From: DASRJW01 sp964567755
GTDB lineage: Bacteria > Krumholzibacteriota > Krumholzibacteriia > G020349025
Length of the DNA stretch: 30,668 nt
Reading direction: 5' to 3'
NCBI GenBank assembly: GCA_964567755.1
Contig: CAZMNW010000014.1
Span: 1-30,668 of the forward strand
The stretch's first letter is position 1, and each line of letters starts with the position of its first letter. The position numbers and the translations under genes were made by a program. The notes under the pieces are model-generated. The model was not told where the DNA came from, ran no database searches, and saw nothing but the letters and a program-made list of their open reading frames with translations. Shown here piece by piece: positions 1-7,680 of the stretch.

Positions 1-123
1 GTCGCACTACCTTGGCTGACACCTCGACCTCCCGCACTGCACCATTGACTCCCGGCTCTTGGGACATCTTCGACCTCTCGATCACCCTCTACACTAAACT
101 CCGAGGGGTCCGGTGTCTCATCG

Positions 124-1575
124 ATGTTGGCAGAGAGGGCCGAGTGGGAGGCTCAGTATACCAAGCAGCCTGGAGGGATTCACGATATCTGGGGAACCTC
201 GGGGCAAGATGTTTTTGCGGTTGGTAACGGCGGGCTGGTCCTACACTATGATGGCTCCGCCTGGACCCCGATGTCCGCAGAGACCACTCAGAATTTATAC
301 GGCGTTTGGGGTAGTTCCGGCTCGGATGTTTTCGTTGTCGGTGAAGGGATCACGCTTCACTACGGCCTTGACGGCTGGACCATAAGCAACCGGAACATCA
401 TCAGCAGTTGGAGTGTGTGGGGCAGTGCGAGCAACGATGTCTACGTAGCTGGCACCGGCTCACTCATGCACTATGATGGCGTGGCCTGGAATCCCATCAC
501 TGCCGTTGACTGGTACGACGACCTGCGTGTTTGGGGTCGTTCGAGCACGAATATCTATGTTATCAGCGGACGTGGCAACCTTTACCATTATGATGGCACC
601 ATGTGGACAGAAATACCCACCTGGATGGTGACCGGTGACGACTCTGACTTCTACGGTATTTGGGGCTCCGACGACAATCTCTTTGTTGTTGGAGGCGGAG
701 AAAGTAATTATTCACAAGATGGTGCAGTCATACTCCACTACAATGGAACCGAATGGAAGAGCGAAGCACGGGACGTGCTCAAAGAGTTCTGGGCCCGAAT
801 CATTGCCGTCGGAGGGAGTTCACCCAACGACGTCTATTTTGCGGGCTTGGGTAGGACCTTGCTTCATTACGACGGATCCGGATCGTTCATCGGACATACT
901 GGTTCGAACGATAGTGGAGAAAATTGGAATGACGTCTCAGCGGCGTCGCCTGAGGCGATCTTCCTTGTTGACCGCGACCCAGGGTACGTCCGTCGCGGAA
1001 GTATCTGGGGCGGCACCGATTGGTCCCTTGGTGATTGGGTGAGGTCCGTGTGGGCTATCTCGGCCACTGAGGCCATTGTCGTTGGCTCTGGCGGCAGAAT
1101 CGATCACCTCGACGGCAACGAATGGGTCCCCATGACGAGTGGGACGACGAGCGGGCTCAGTGATGTATGGGCGAACTCCGCCAGTGACGCGTTCGCGGTG
1201 GGCGAGGCCGGTACGATCTGTCACTACGACGGCTCGACCTGGAGCGTAATGCCAAAAGAGACCAGTCATTCGCTCCTGGCAGTATGGGGGAGTTCGGGTC
1301 GCGACGTCTTTGCCGTTGGTGAGGCCGGAACAATACTCCACTATGATGGGTCGTCCTGGCATCGCCTCGAGAGCCCAACTGATGAGCACCTCATGGGCGT
1401 GTGGAGCAGCTCACCGGCGGACGTTTTTGCCGTCGGTCGGTCGATTGTTCTTCACTATGACGGTACTTCCTGGACGCGCATGAAGGGGGCGCCCGGCGGA
1501 ACCAGGGTCTGGGGTAGTTCTCCTGGAGATGTCTATCTCATTGACGGGGCTCGAATCTTCCACTACGGAATCTGA
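124..1575 (+). CDS. Beta-propeller-type repeat protein (WGSS-DVFAVG repeats), 5' end uncertain
   Basis: The 483-residue product is built almost wholly of about twelve tandem units of roughly 35-50 residues. Each unit follows the pattern VWGSS..DVFAVG....LHYDG..W, so a beta-propeller or similar all-beta fold is likely. The best-kept units are the first two and the last four; units 5-7 are degenerate and longer. Such repeats occur in predicted secreted or surface proteins of myxobacteria and candidate phyla, with no established function. No signal peptide, lipobox or C-terminal sorting domain is visible. The ATG at 124 has no Shine-Dalgarno, and the same frame is open back to a stop at 46-48 with no other start, reading as a Ser/Thr-rich linker. 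The true N-terminus may therefore have been lost by a frameshift, or lie beyond the window. GC content is visibly lower than in the genes to the right, which may mean separate ancestry. The reading frame itself is secure; the start and function are not. Confidence 0.75.
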   Translation: MLAERAEWEAQYTKQPGGIHDIWGTSGQDVFAVGNGGLVLHYDGSAWTPMSAETTQNLYGVWGSSGSDVFVVGEGITLHYGLDGWTISNRNIISSWSVWGSASNDVYVAGTGSLMHYDGVAWNPITAVDWYDDLRVWGRSSTNIYVISGRGNLYHYDGTMWTEIPTWMVTGDDSDFYGIWGSDDNLFVVGGGESNYSQDGAVILHYNGTEWKSEARDVLKEFWARIIAVGGSSPNDVYFAGLGRTLLHYDGSGSFIGHTGSNDSGENWNDVSAASPEAIFLVDRDPGYVRRGSIWGGTDWSLGDWVRSVWAISATEAIVVGSGGRIDHLDGNEWVPMTSGTTSGLSDVWANSASDAFAVGEAGTICHYDGSTWSVMPKETSHSLLAVWGSSGRDVFAVGEAGTILHYDGSSWHRLESPTDEHLMGVWSSSPADVFAVGRSIVLHYDGTSWTRMKGAPGGTRVWGSSPGDVYLIDGARIFHYGI

Positions 1576-1619
1576 ACCTCCCCTTTTGCATTAGAAGACC
1601 CCACCCAATTTGCCCGTGC

Positions 1620-2228
1620 TCACACCGGCAGCAGCTGTCGCAGCTCGTGCAAGCCGCGCACGCAGACATCGGCCCAGTCGGCGTATTTGCAGCGGTCGCT
1701 CGCATCGAGGTGCACGGTGAGCGTTCCGACCTCGCGGCCGGCCTGGAGATCGAAGAGGAAGTCGCCGACCATGACCGCGTCCGCGGGCGCCGCCTGCCAG
1801 GCGTCGAGGAGAATGCGGATGCCGGCGCCGCTCGGTTTGGGCGCGCAGGCTTCGCGGCCGAGGACGAAACGGGGCGCGAAGAATTCGGCGAGCCCGCACT
1901 GATTCAATGTGGCCAACGCGACCGCGTGACTGTTGCGCGTGACGATACCGAGCTCGGCGCCATGTTGGCGCAGCGCCTGCAAGAGCTCGGTTGCTCCCGG
2001 CTGCACTTCGGCCTTCTGCGCGATGTCGTGCTCGATGGCATCGAGTGTGGCGAACAACGCCTGTGCGCGCGCGGGTGGCAACTCTGCCATCTGCTCCAGG
2101 ATCGGGCGGTCCACCGCGAGGCCGAGCGTGCGCTTGATGGCGGCGAAATCGTGCGCCGCGACGGTCAGTGTCCCGTCCATGTCGAAGATCCAAAACTTAC
2201 ACCGCGCGAATTTGTCCTGGGGTTGCAC
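1620..2228 (-). CDS. HAD-superfamily phosphatase (phosphoglycolate phosphatase-like)
   Basis: This is a 202-residue HAD hydrolase. Motif I is FDMDGT near residues 15-20 (Asp nucleophile and second Asp), motif II is the Thr in GIVTRN, motif III is the Lys in CAPKPSG, and motif IV is GDFLFD. The helical cap between motifs I and II fits subfamily IA, the Gph/PGMB-like group of small-molecule phosphatases. The substrate cannot be read from sequence. The GTG at 2228-2226 is chosen because it lies two bases after the TAG of the upstream membrane-protein gene, which suggests translational coupling. The ATG inside DMDGT would cut off motif I's beta strand and is unlikely. A much longer open frame continues upstream antiparallel to the membrane-protein gene but is a GC-rich shadow. 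The gene is the last of the three-gene minus-strand run and converges on the repeat-protein gene. Confidence 0.85.
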   Translation of the reverse strand: MQPQDKFARCKFWIFDMDGTLTVAAHDFAAIKRTLGLAVDRPILEQMAELPPARAQALFATLDAIEHDIAQKAEVQPGATELLQALRQHGAELGIVTRNSHAVALATLNQCGLAEFFAPRFVLGREACAPKPSGAGIRILLDAWQAAPADAVMVGDFLFDLQAGREVGTLTVHLDASDRCKYADWADVCVRGLHELRQLLPV

Positions 2229-2230
2229 GC

Positions 2231-3526
2231 CTAGTCGCCGCCGACTTGCAGCGCCTGCAAGCGCGCGGCGCTGTCGGCGCTCTGGCCGGCGGCGCGCGCT
2301 TGGGCATCGAAACCGCGCACCACGGCGAGCTCCCCGTACAAGAGCGCCACCAATACCAACGCCAGCACGATGCGCAGCGCGCGTCCGACTCGGTGCCACA
2401 GTTGGTAGAAGCCGAGAGCGACGAGGCCGCAGACGAAAGCGGCGGGCAGACAAGCCTCGCCGAGTTGGAGTCTGGGTTCCGTCGGCGCGCGCAAGGAGAG
2501 TGGGACGAGGAAGGCGAGCAGCGTGGCCAGCAACCAGCGCACCGCGCCACCCGCCTTGATGAACCACAAGACCGCGCCACCGGCGACGAACAAGCCGGAG
2601 ATGGGGCGCGTCTGGTGAATGAGCTCGAGCACGCGCGCCACCAGCGCGTCCGGGGGCGGATGGGACGGATCGGCCGCGAGTGGCAACACCATCAGCGACA
2701 GCAAGTGCAACGCGCGCACCGGGAGCGCCACCCATGTCGAGGCCTGGAGAAGCAGCTCGGCGACCCCGTGTCCACGCAAGAGCTGCAGCAACACCGCGCC
2801 AGCTCCGAGCACGACCAACAGCGTCATCTTGCGCACGACCGATGACAGGCTGCGTCGGTGTGGCCACATGAGCCCCCCCAACAGCACCAGTCCCATGACG
2901 CCGGCCTCGTGACACAGCATGGCGAGGAGGAACAGGCCGGCGGTGAACAGGGTGGCGATGAAGCGCCGGCGCGGCGTGCGCTCCAGCTGCGCGCGCAACG
3001 CCACGATGCCGGTGCACAAGACGAAGGTGGTGGCGAGCAGAATGGAAAGATTGGCGGCACGCCAAACGCTCTCGCCGAAAAAACCGAGGCCGAGCGCGAA
3101 GAGGATCGCGGCACCGGCGGCCACTTGTGGGCCGAGAGGTCCGCGGAACAGCGCGAAGAGCAGCGTCGCGTTGATGGCGTGCAGAAAGATGTGGGCGAGC
3201 ACGAAGCGCGACGCACGCAATCCCCATCCATCGAGCTCGACGTCGAACGCGAGCTGTGACAGCGGCCGCTCGAACGGTGGAATCCAGGGCGGCGTCAACA
3301 CCTGGACGGCGGTGTCCGTTGCCAATGCGTGCTCGAGCATGACGAAATCGGGGGCGGAGAATCCGGAATCGGTGGCACCGGAGAAGGCGAAGAAGGTACA
3401 GAAGAGCGCCGAGAACGCCATGCCCAAATGGGCCAGGAAGCGCAAGCTCATGAACGAACGGCCTCGGGTGACACGCAGCCCCTCCGGCCGACGGTAGTGG
3501 CCGCGCCCGAGCGCTCGCAAGAACAT
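2231..3526 (-). CDS. Multi-pass membrane protein, GT-C/TMTC-like
   Basis: The product has up to 431 residues and roughly 9-11 hydrophobic segments. The stretch ERPLSQLAFDVEL..WGL....F.LAHIFLHAINATLLF resembles the conserved loop and helix of TMTC/bacterial O-mannosyltransferase-like membrane domains (pattern RPL..LS..LDY..WG....H..N.LLHA.NA.LLF). The later AMLCHEAGVM segment matches the usual LLSKESA helix with Lys replaced by His. Members usually carry C-terminal TPR repeats; here the protein stops after the last helix and a short Ala-rich tail. A lipid-linked sugar transferase is possible, but the acidic catalytic pair of GT-C enzymes is not obvious, so function is open. The start is uncertain: ATG at 3526 or ATG at 3451 (MSLRFLAHLG), which removes a basic 25-residue leader. 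Neither has a strong ribosome site. The gene lies about 50 bases after the histidine kinase and two bases before the HAD gene. Confidence 0.7.
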   Translation of the reverse strand: MFLRALGRGHYRRPEGLRVTRGRSFMSLRFLAHLGMAFSALFCTFFAFSGATDSGFSAPDFVMLEHALATDTAVQVLTPPWIPPFERPLSQLAFDVELDGWGLRASRFVLAHIFLHAINATLLFALFRGPLGPQVAAGAAILFALGLGFFGESVWRAANLSILLATTFVLCTGIVALRAQLERTPRRRFIATLFTAGLFLLAMLCHEAGVMGLVLLGGLMWPHRRSLSSVVRKMTLLVVLGAGAVLLQLLRGHGVAELLLQASTWVALPVRALHLLSLMVLPLAADPSHPPPDALVARVLELIHQTRPISGLFVAGGAVLWFIKAGGAVRWLLATLLAFLVPLSLRAPTEPRLQLGEACLPAAFVCGLVALGFYQLWHRVGRALRIVLALVLVALLYGELAVVRGFDAQARAAGQSADSAARLQALQVGGD

Positions 3527-3575
3527 TCGCCATCGGGTGGCGCGGGCGCCGGAGCGGTCGCCAGAGCTTTCGCCA

Positions 3576-5240
3576 TCAAGTGGCGCGGCCGACGCGTTCG
3601 GAACGCGGGACCACGCCTCTCGGCCGCCGGCGTTTCTCCACCGGGATGCTGAAGGAGAATGTGGCCCCGTGTCCGAGGCGGCTGTCCACGTACACCTTGC
3701 CCCCGTGCAACTCGACGAGATGCTTCACGAGGTCGAGCCCGAGGCCGACGCCGCCGTGCCGTCGCGTCGAGGAACCGTCGATTTGCACGAACTTGTGAAA
3801 GACGAGCTCGTGGTGCTCCGGGGCGATGCCGATGCCCTCGTCGCTCACCGCCGCCCATACGTGACCTTTGTCGCTCCAGGTGCGCACACGGACGAGCGCC
3901 CGCGGCGGCGAAAACTTGATGGCGTTGGCGATGAGGTTCCAGACAATCTGCTGCGACCTCAGTTCGTCCAGGTAGACCGGTGGCAGCTTGGGATCGAGCT
4001 CCAGTTGAATGCGGATGTGGTTCTTGTCGGCGGTCGGGCGGACGGTGACGACGGCCGCTTCGACGACCTCATTCAGCGAACCCAACTGCAGCTTGAGTTC
4101 GGTGGCGAGCGAATCGAGCTTGGCGATGTCGAGAAGCCCGGCGATCAGTTTCTGCAGTTTGTGCCCCTGTTCGGCGATCACCTTGAGGAACTGATCGCAG
4201 GTCGCGGGCGGCGGCCGCGTCAGCAGGATGGCCTCTGTGTAGGCGATGATCGCGGTCAGTGGCGTGCGCAACTCGTGGGAGACGTTGCTCAGGAACTCGT
4301 TCTTGAGCATGTCGATTTCCTTCAGGCGTTCCGCCGCCTCGGACAACTCCTGGTTCCGGCGCAGCAGCGCCTTCTCGATGGCGCGCACGGCGGAAAGATC
4401 CCGCAGCACGCACAACAGTTCGCCGCCGTCGCCGATCGGAGCCAGGACCAGCTGCACGTCGATTTCTCCATCGGCGGCCGGCAAGCGCGTTTCGCAGCGG
4501 GCATGGCCGGTGCGGCGCGCAGCCTCGAGCAGCTCCAGCATGTGTGCGTGCGACAGGCCGAGAGGCGCACGTCCGCCACGCTTGCCATCCAGGGACTGGC
4601 CGCGCCATGCGGCGCTGTCGGCGAGCGGGCCTGCCGCGGTGGCGTGAATCTCCTGCACCACGCCGTCACGAGACAGCACCAGGACGCACCAGTCGGGCGC
4701 ATGGGCGAGGAGCGCCTCATAGCGTTGCGACTGTTGGCGCGCTCTTTCCAGGCGCAGCATCCACCCGAGCGCCGGACCGGCATGTCGCAGATACGCGCGC
4801 ATTGCGTGCAAGCGCGACGGGCGGGCGCCCTCGAGTCGCAGCGTTGCCAAACGTTCGGACCCGTCGTGGAGTGCCAACAGCAGACGCTGCTTGCTGGCAG
4901 TGGTGGAGGGGATTGCGCGTCGCGAGCGCAGCGAATGCTTGGGCGCCGCCGTGACGGTGGGGACGAGGAGCTCGAGCTCGACCGCTTGCGCACGGGTGCA
5001 ACGCTCTGCCCAGCGCACGATGGACGCACACAGATCCGTGACATGGGGCGCGTGCAGGAGCGCGGCGATGTCCTGACCGTGTGCGTCGATGTGCGGCGTC
5101 GCACGATGGCGCAGGCGTCGGTCCACGGGCTCGGTCCCGACACGCGTGCGCCGTGAGTGCAGCGCGCGCCGACCGGCCACGGCATGCGACGGCGTGGCTC
5201 GACGGCGGCGCGGCCGAGGAGTTTGCGTTCGGGTTGGCAT
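3576..5240 (-). CDS. PAS-domain sensor histidine kinase, orphan
   Basis: The 554-residue kinase has a basic, low-complexity N-terminus, a poorly conserved sensory region (perhaps GAF-like, about residues 50-155), then a PAS-like region (about 165-285, beginning YEALLAHAPDWCVLVLSRDG). A heptad linker leads to HisKA with SHELRTPLTAI, phospho-acceptor His322. HATPase_c follows, with N-box NLIANAIKF, G1 box DEGIGI and G2 box GVGLGLDLVKH. No transmembrane helix is seen, so it should be cytoplasmic. No response regulator is encoded in the window, so its partner lies elsewhere. The ATG at 5240 is preferred because GGAG lies five bases upstream. An ATG at 5276 would overlap the divergent methyltransferase start codon, and a start further downstream is possible given the Arg-rich N-terminus. 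It is first in the minus-strand run with the membrane protein and HAD phosphatase. Confidence 0.88.
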   Translation of the reverse strand: MPTRTQTPRPRRRRATPSHAVAGRRALHSRRTRVGTEPVDRRLRHRATPHIDAHGQDIAALLHAPHVTDLCASIVRWAERCTRAQAVELELLVPTVTAAPKHSLRSRRAIPSTTASKQRLLLALHDGSERLATLRLEGARPSRLHAMRAYLRHAGPALGWMLRLERARQQSQRYEALLAHAPDWCVLVLSRDGVVQEIHATAAGPLADSAAWRGQSLDGKRGGRAPLGLSHAHMLELLEAARRTGHARCETRLPAADGEIDVQLVLAPIGDGGELLCVLRDLSAVRAIEKALLRRNQELSEAAERLKEIDMLKNEFLSNVSHELRTPLTAIIAYTEAILLTRPPPATCDQFLKVIAEQGHKLQKLIAGLLDIAKLDSLATELKLQLGSLNEVVEAAVVTVRPTADKNHIRIQLELDPKLPPVYLDELRSQQIVWNLIANAIKFSPPRALVRVRTWSDKGHVWAAVSDEGIGIAPEHHELVFHKFVQIDGSSTRRHGGVGLGLDLVKHLVELHGGKVYVDSRLGHGATFSFSIPVEKRRRPRGVVPRSERVGRAT

Positions 5241-5245
5241 GTGTG

Positions 5246-5249
5246 CTCC
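5246..5249 (-). promoter_or_regulatory. Ribosome binding site of the histidine kinase gene
   Basis: GGAG on the minus strand lies five bases before the ATG at 5240. It decides the kinase start in favour of 5240 over the longer candidate at 5276. Confidence 0.5.
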
Positions 5250-5274
5250 GTGCGAACGCGTGACAGCAGGAGAC

Positions 5275-7014
5275 ATGCCATGGAATCTGTTGACGTTGCG
5301 GCGGATCAGCGCCTTTACTCGCTGTGCTCCAGGAGTGAGTCAGCGCTGGCGCTCGGGCGCTCTCCGGGTGGATGGGAATGGGGGGTGTGTGGAGCGATTG
5401 CCGAGTCACGATTTCGAGCTCTTGCCCAGGGCGATGTCGGTGCTGGCGCAGCAGCATGCGACGGCACCCGAGGATCTGTGGCGCTGGATCGAGCGACTGC
5501 AGGAGTCGCGTCAGGCGGCCGAGCCCCGTCCCCGACTGGGTGTCGTCCACACTCCGGTGCCGGTCGCCGCGCTCATGGCCACGCGCCTCTTGCACGGGTG
5601 CCGCGACGCAAGGCGACTGCGTGTTCTCGATGCTGGGTGCGGTTCCGGCCGCTTGTTGACTGCCGTGCTGCGCTTGGCAGCAGGGCGCGGAATGCGCTTC
5701 GTCGGCGAGGGTGTGGACAGCGACGCGAGCGCAGCGTGGTGGGCGCAGGCGCTGGCGCAGGTGCTGCCGCATGCGGCGTCGCAGCTCGTGTCCTGGAACA
5801 TCGTGCATGCGGATTTCTTGCTCGATTACGCACCGCGACAGCGTTTCGATTGCATCATTGCCAATCCGCCCTACATCGCCGCACGCGATCTCAAGGCGAG
5901 TTATCGCAACAAGCTGCGCGCCCGCTGTGACGGCGTGGCACGCAGCGATCTGAGCGCGCTGTTCGTCGACCGCATGCTCGACCTTCTGCGTCCCGGCGGT
6001 CGCCTGTGCGTCATTGTCCCCAACAAGCTGCTGGCGGCGGACTACGCCGCCGGTCTCCGTCGCCGCTTGCTGCAACAAACTTGCGTCGAGGAGATCTGGG
6101 ACCTGGCCTCCGCGGGTGTCTTCGCTGGCTGCGCCACGTATCCAGTCATCCTAGTCTTGCGCTCCCAGCGTCCTCCACAGGCCCACTGCGTCGCAGTGCA
6201 CGATGCGGACGGCACGCTACGGACGCGCTGGCCGCAGTCGGCGTTGCTGGCCCTGCCGCAGCACGTCGTTCCACTCGATCTCCCGGCAACGGCGTGGCCA
6301 TTGCTGCAGCGGCTGCTGTCCATGCCGCAGCTCGGGGAAATGGTGAATGTTGGCTGTGGCATCGCGACGTCCGGCTTCAATCGCGCCATCGATCGCGGCC
6401 GGGATCAGATCATCTGCAGTGGTGACATCGCGCCTTTCCAAGTGCACAACCGCCGTCGTTTCGCCGCGCAGCAGCTGGGACTGGCCGCGCGCAGCCTGGC
6501 GCGGCAAAAGGTCACGAAGGTGGTCATTCCGGGGATGTTCCGGCGTCTGCACGCTGCCTTCGACGATCAGGGGGATCTGCTCGGCCGCGTCTATTTCGTT
6601 CCGGTACAAAAGCGGCAAGCTTCCAGACGCGCGCTTCTCCTGGCGCTGCTCAACTCACGTCTTTACGCCGTGCTCTACCGAGGACTCTTCGGCGGCGTCG
6701 CTCAGTCGGGAGGATATCTGCGCCTCAACGCTCCGTACCTGCGCCGGCTGCCGTGGCCGCGAACGCAGCCCCCCGCGGCACTGAGGCGCGCCGTGCGCCG
6801 ACTCGAGGCGACATCGACAGGCGCAGGTGACCGTGCCACGTTGGACGCGTGTGTGGAAGACCTCTTCGGCCTCGACCTTCGGGATCGCCGGCTGTTGGCA
6901 CGCCTCGATCGACGCATGCACGGAACGAACAGCCCGCGTCCACCCAGCGCACGGAATTCGACCCGTCGAAGTCGACCCAAGCTCGAACCGCGCCGTATTC
7001 GGAGGCGCAACTGA
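5275..7014 (+). CDS. N6-adenine DNA methyltransferase (NPPY type, Eco57I/TaqI-like)
   Basis: The 579-residue product has SAM-binding motif I (VLDAGCGSGRLL, from residue 117) and catalytic motif IV NPPY (residues 197-200, IIANPPYIAARD). A following helix ends in LRPGGRLCVIVPNKLL (motif V-VI region). The C-terminal half contains a TaqI-type target-recognition segment with VIPGMFRRLH and LLALLNSRLYAVLYRGLFGG..SGGYLRLN...LRRLPWP, the arrangement seen in Eco57I/TaqI-like gamma-class enzymes. It should methylate N6 of adenine at a site that cannot be read here. No restriction nuclease, specificity subunit or phage-defence partner is adjacent, so it may be a solitary methyltransferase or the remnant of a system. 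The ATG at 5275 follows AGGAG at an unusually short two-base gap; the frame is open further upstream, antisense to the kinase. The C-terminus is Arg/Pro-rich and low-complexity. Confidence 0.88.
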   Translation: MPWNLLTLRRISAFTRCAPGVSQRWRSGALRVDGNGGCVERLPSHDFELLPRAMSVLAQQHATAPEDLWRWIERLQESRQAAEPRPRLGVVHTPVPVAALMATRLLHGCRDARRLRVLDAGCGSGRLLTAVLRLAAGRGMRFVGEGVDSDASAAWWAQALAQVLPHAASQLVSWNIVHADFLLDYAPRQRFDCIIANPPYIAARDLKASYRNKLRARCDGVARSDLSALFVDRMLDLLRPGGRLCVIVPNKLLAADYAAGLRRRLLQQTCVEEIWDLASAGVFAGCATYPVILVLRSQRPPQAHCVAVHDADGTLRTRWPQSALLALPQHVVPLDLPATAWPLLQRLLSMPQLGEMVNVGCGIATSGFNRAIDRGRDQIICSGDIAPFQVHNRRRFAAQQLGLAARSLARQKVTKVVIPGMFRRLHAAFDDQGDLLGRVYFVPVQKRQASRRALLLALLNSRLYAVLYRGLFGGVAQSGGYLRLNAPYLRRLPWPRTQPPAALRRAVRRLEATSTGAGDRATLDACVEDLFGLDLRDRRLLARLDRRMHGTNSPRPPSARNSTRRSRPKLEPRRIRRRN

Positions 7015-7048
7015 ATGTCGAACAGTTACTTAATTTAAATTTTAGATT

Positions 7049-7064
7049 TGGCATGACCATTGCT
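7049..7064 (+). promoter_or_regulatory. Sigma-54 (-24/-12) promoter upstream of lptC-lptB-rpoN
   Basis: TGGCATG, four bases, then TTGCT. The invariant GG (7050-7051) and GC (7062-7063) are separated by exactly ten bases, as required for RpoN holoenzyme, and the match to TGGCACG-N4-TTGCW differs at one position. A strongly AT-rich tract (about 7026-7049), striking in this GC-rich DNA, lies immediately upstream and could bend DNA or bind IHF. Transcription would start near 7075, about 55 bases before the lptC start. TTGACG at 7064-7069 could be a sigma-70 -35 box, but its -10 match is weak. Confidence 0.7.
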
Positions 7065-7128
7065 TGACGCCGGGTCCGGCTTCTGTTACTGATCGAGTGA
7101 CCGTGGCGAAGCGAGAACGGAGACGATC

Positions 7129-7680
7129 GTGCGCGAAGCCTGGAAACTCGTCAGGAACAGGACCGGTCGGCTCGCGGCAGCGCTGGCGCTGGTATTCACC
7201 GGTTGCGGGCGAGACGACAGTGCCGGCACCGTCGGCACCGAGGACGGCGCCACCGAAATCACACGCAACTTTACGACGACCGCCAGCGACAGTGGTCAGG
7301 TGCGCTACGTCTTCCACGCGCGGGTGGCGCGTGGCTACCCGGACGAGAAAACGCGCGCCGAGAACATCCGCGTCGAATTCTATGAAGCGGGAAAAGTCGT
7401 GTCGGTGCTGACGGCGCGCCAAGGAACGCTCGGCGGCGGGCGATTGACCGCGACCGGCAGCGTCGTGGTGGAGACGGTGGAAGGCGCGCGCCTGGAGACA
7501 GAATCGCTTTATTGGGACCGTGAGAACAAGAAGATCCGCAGCGAAGAGTTCGTGCGCATCACGCGCCGGGGCGATTCCGAAGTTCTCACCGGGCGTGGCT
7601 TGACGACTGATCCGAACCTCGATCTCGTCGACATCGGCAGTCCCAATTTGACCGGTCCCGTGGGCGCGGAGCGGCGATGA
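7129..7680 (+). CDS. lptC: LptC-like LPS export periplasmic protein, predicted lipoprotein
   Basis: The product has 183 residues. LptC receives LPS from the LptB2FG extractor at the inner membrane and passes it to the periplasmic LptA bridge. The N-terminus is a short basic stretch, a hydrophobic segment and VFTGC, a lipobox with Cys26, so the protein is probably lipid-anchored. E. coli LptC instead has a transmembrane anchor. The rest reads as alternating beta strands (VRYVFHARVARGY..., IRVEFYEAGKVVSVLTARQGTL, RLTATGSVVVETVEGARLETESLYWD, ...FVRITRRGDSEVLTGRGL), the LptC/OstA-like beta-jellyroll. The ending (...TGRGLTTDPNLDLVDI) matches the GxGF/GxGL pattern of the family. GGAG six bases upstream supports the GTG start. 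Its TGA overlaps the lptB ATG (ATGA). No lptA lies between lptC and lptB. Confidence 0.85.
   Translation: MREAWKLVRNRTGRLAAALALVFTGCGRDDSAGTVGTEDGATEITRNFTTTASDSGQVRYVFHARVARGYPDEKTRAENIRVEFYEAGKVVSVLTARQGTLGGGRLTATGSVVVETVEGARLETESLYWDRENKKIRSEEFVRITRRGDSEVLTGRGLTTDPNLDLVDIGSPNLTGPVGAERR

Noticed and set aside
1620..3533. A 637-codon frame that would fuse a long N-terminal extension to the HAD phosphatase
   Set aside because: The extension is Arg/Ala-rich and lies out of frame over the membrane-protein gene, whose hydrophobic segments are clearly real.
3537..5156. Long open frame antisense to the histidine kinase
   Set aside because: It mirrors a gene with complete HisKA and HATPase motifs, has no domain of its own, and is the usual GC-rich antisense artefact.
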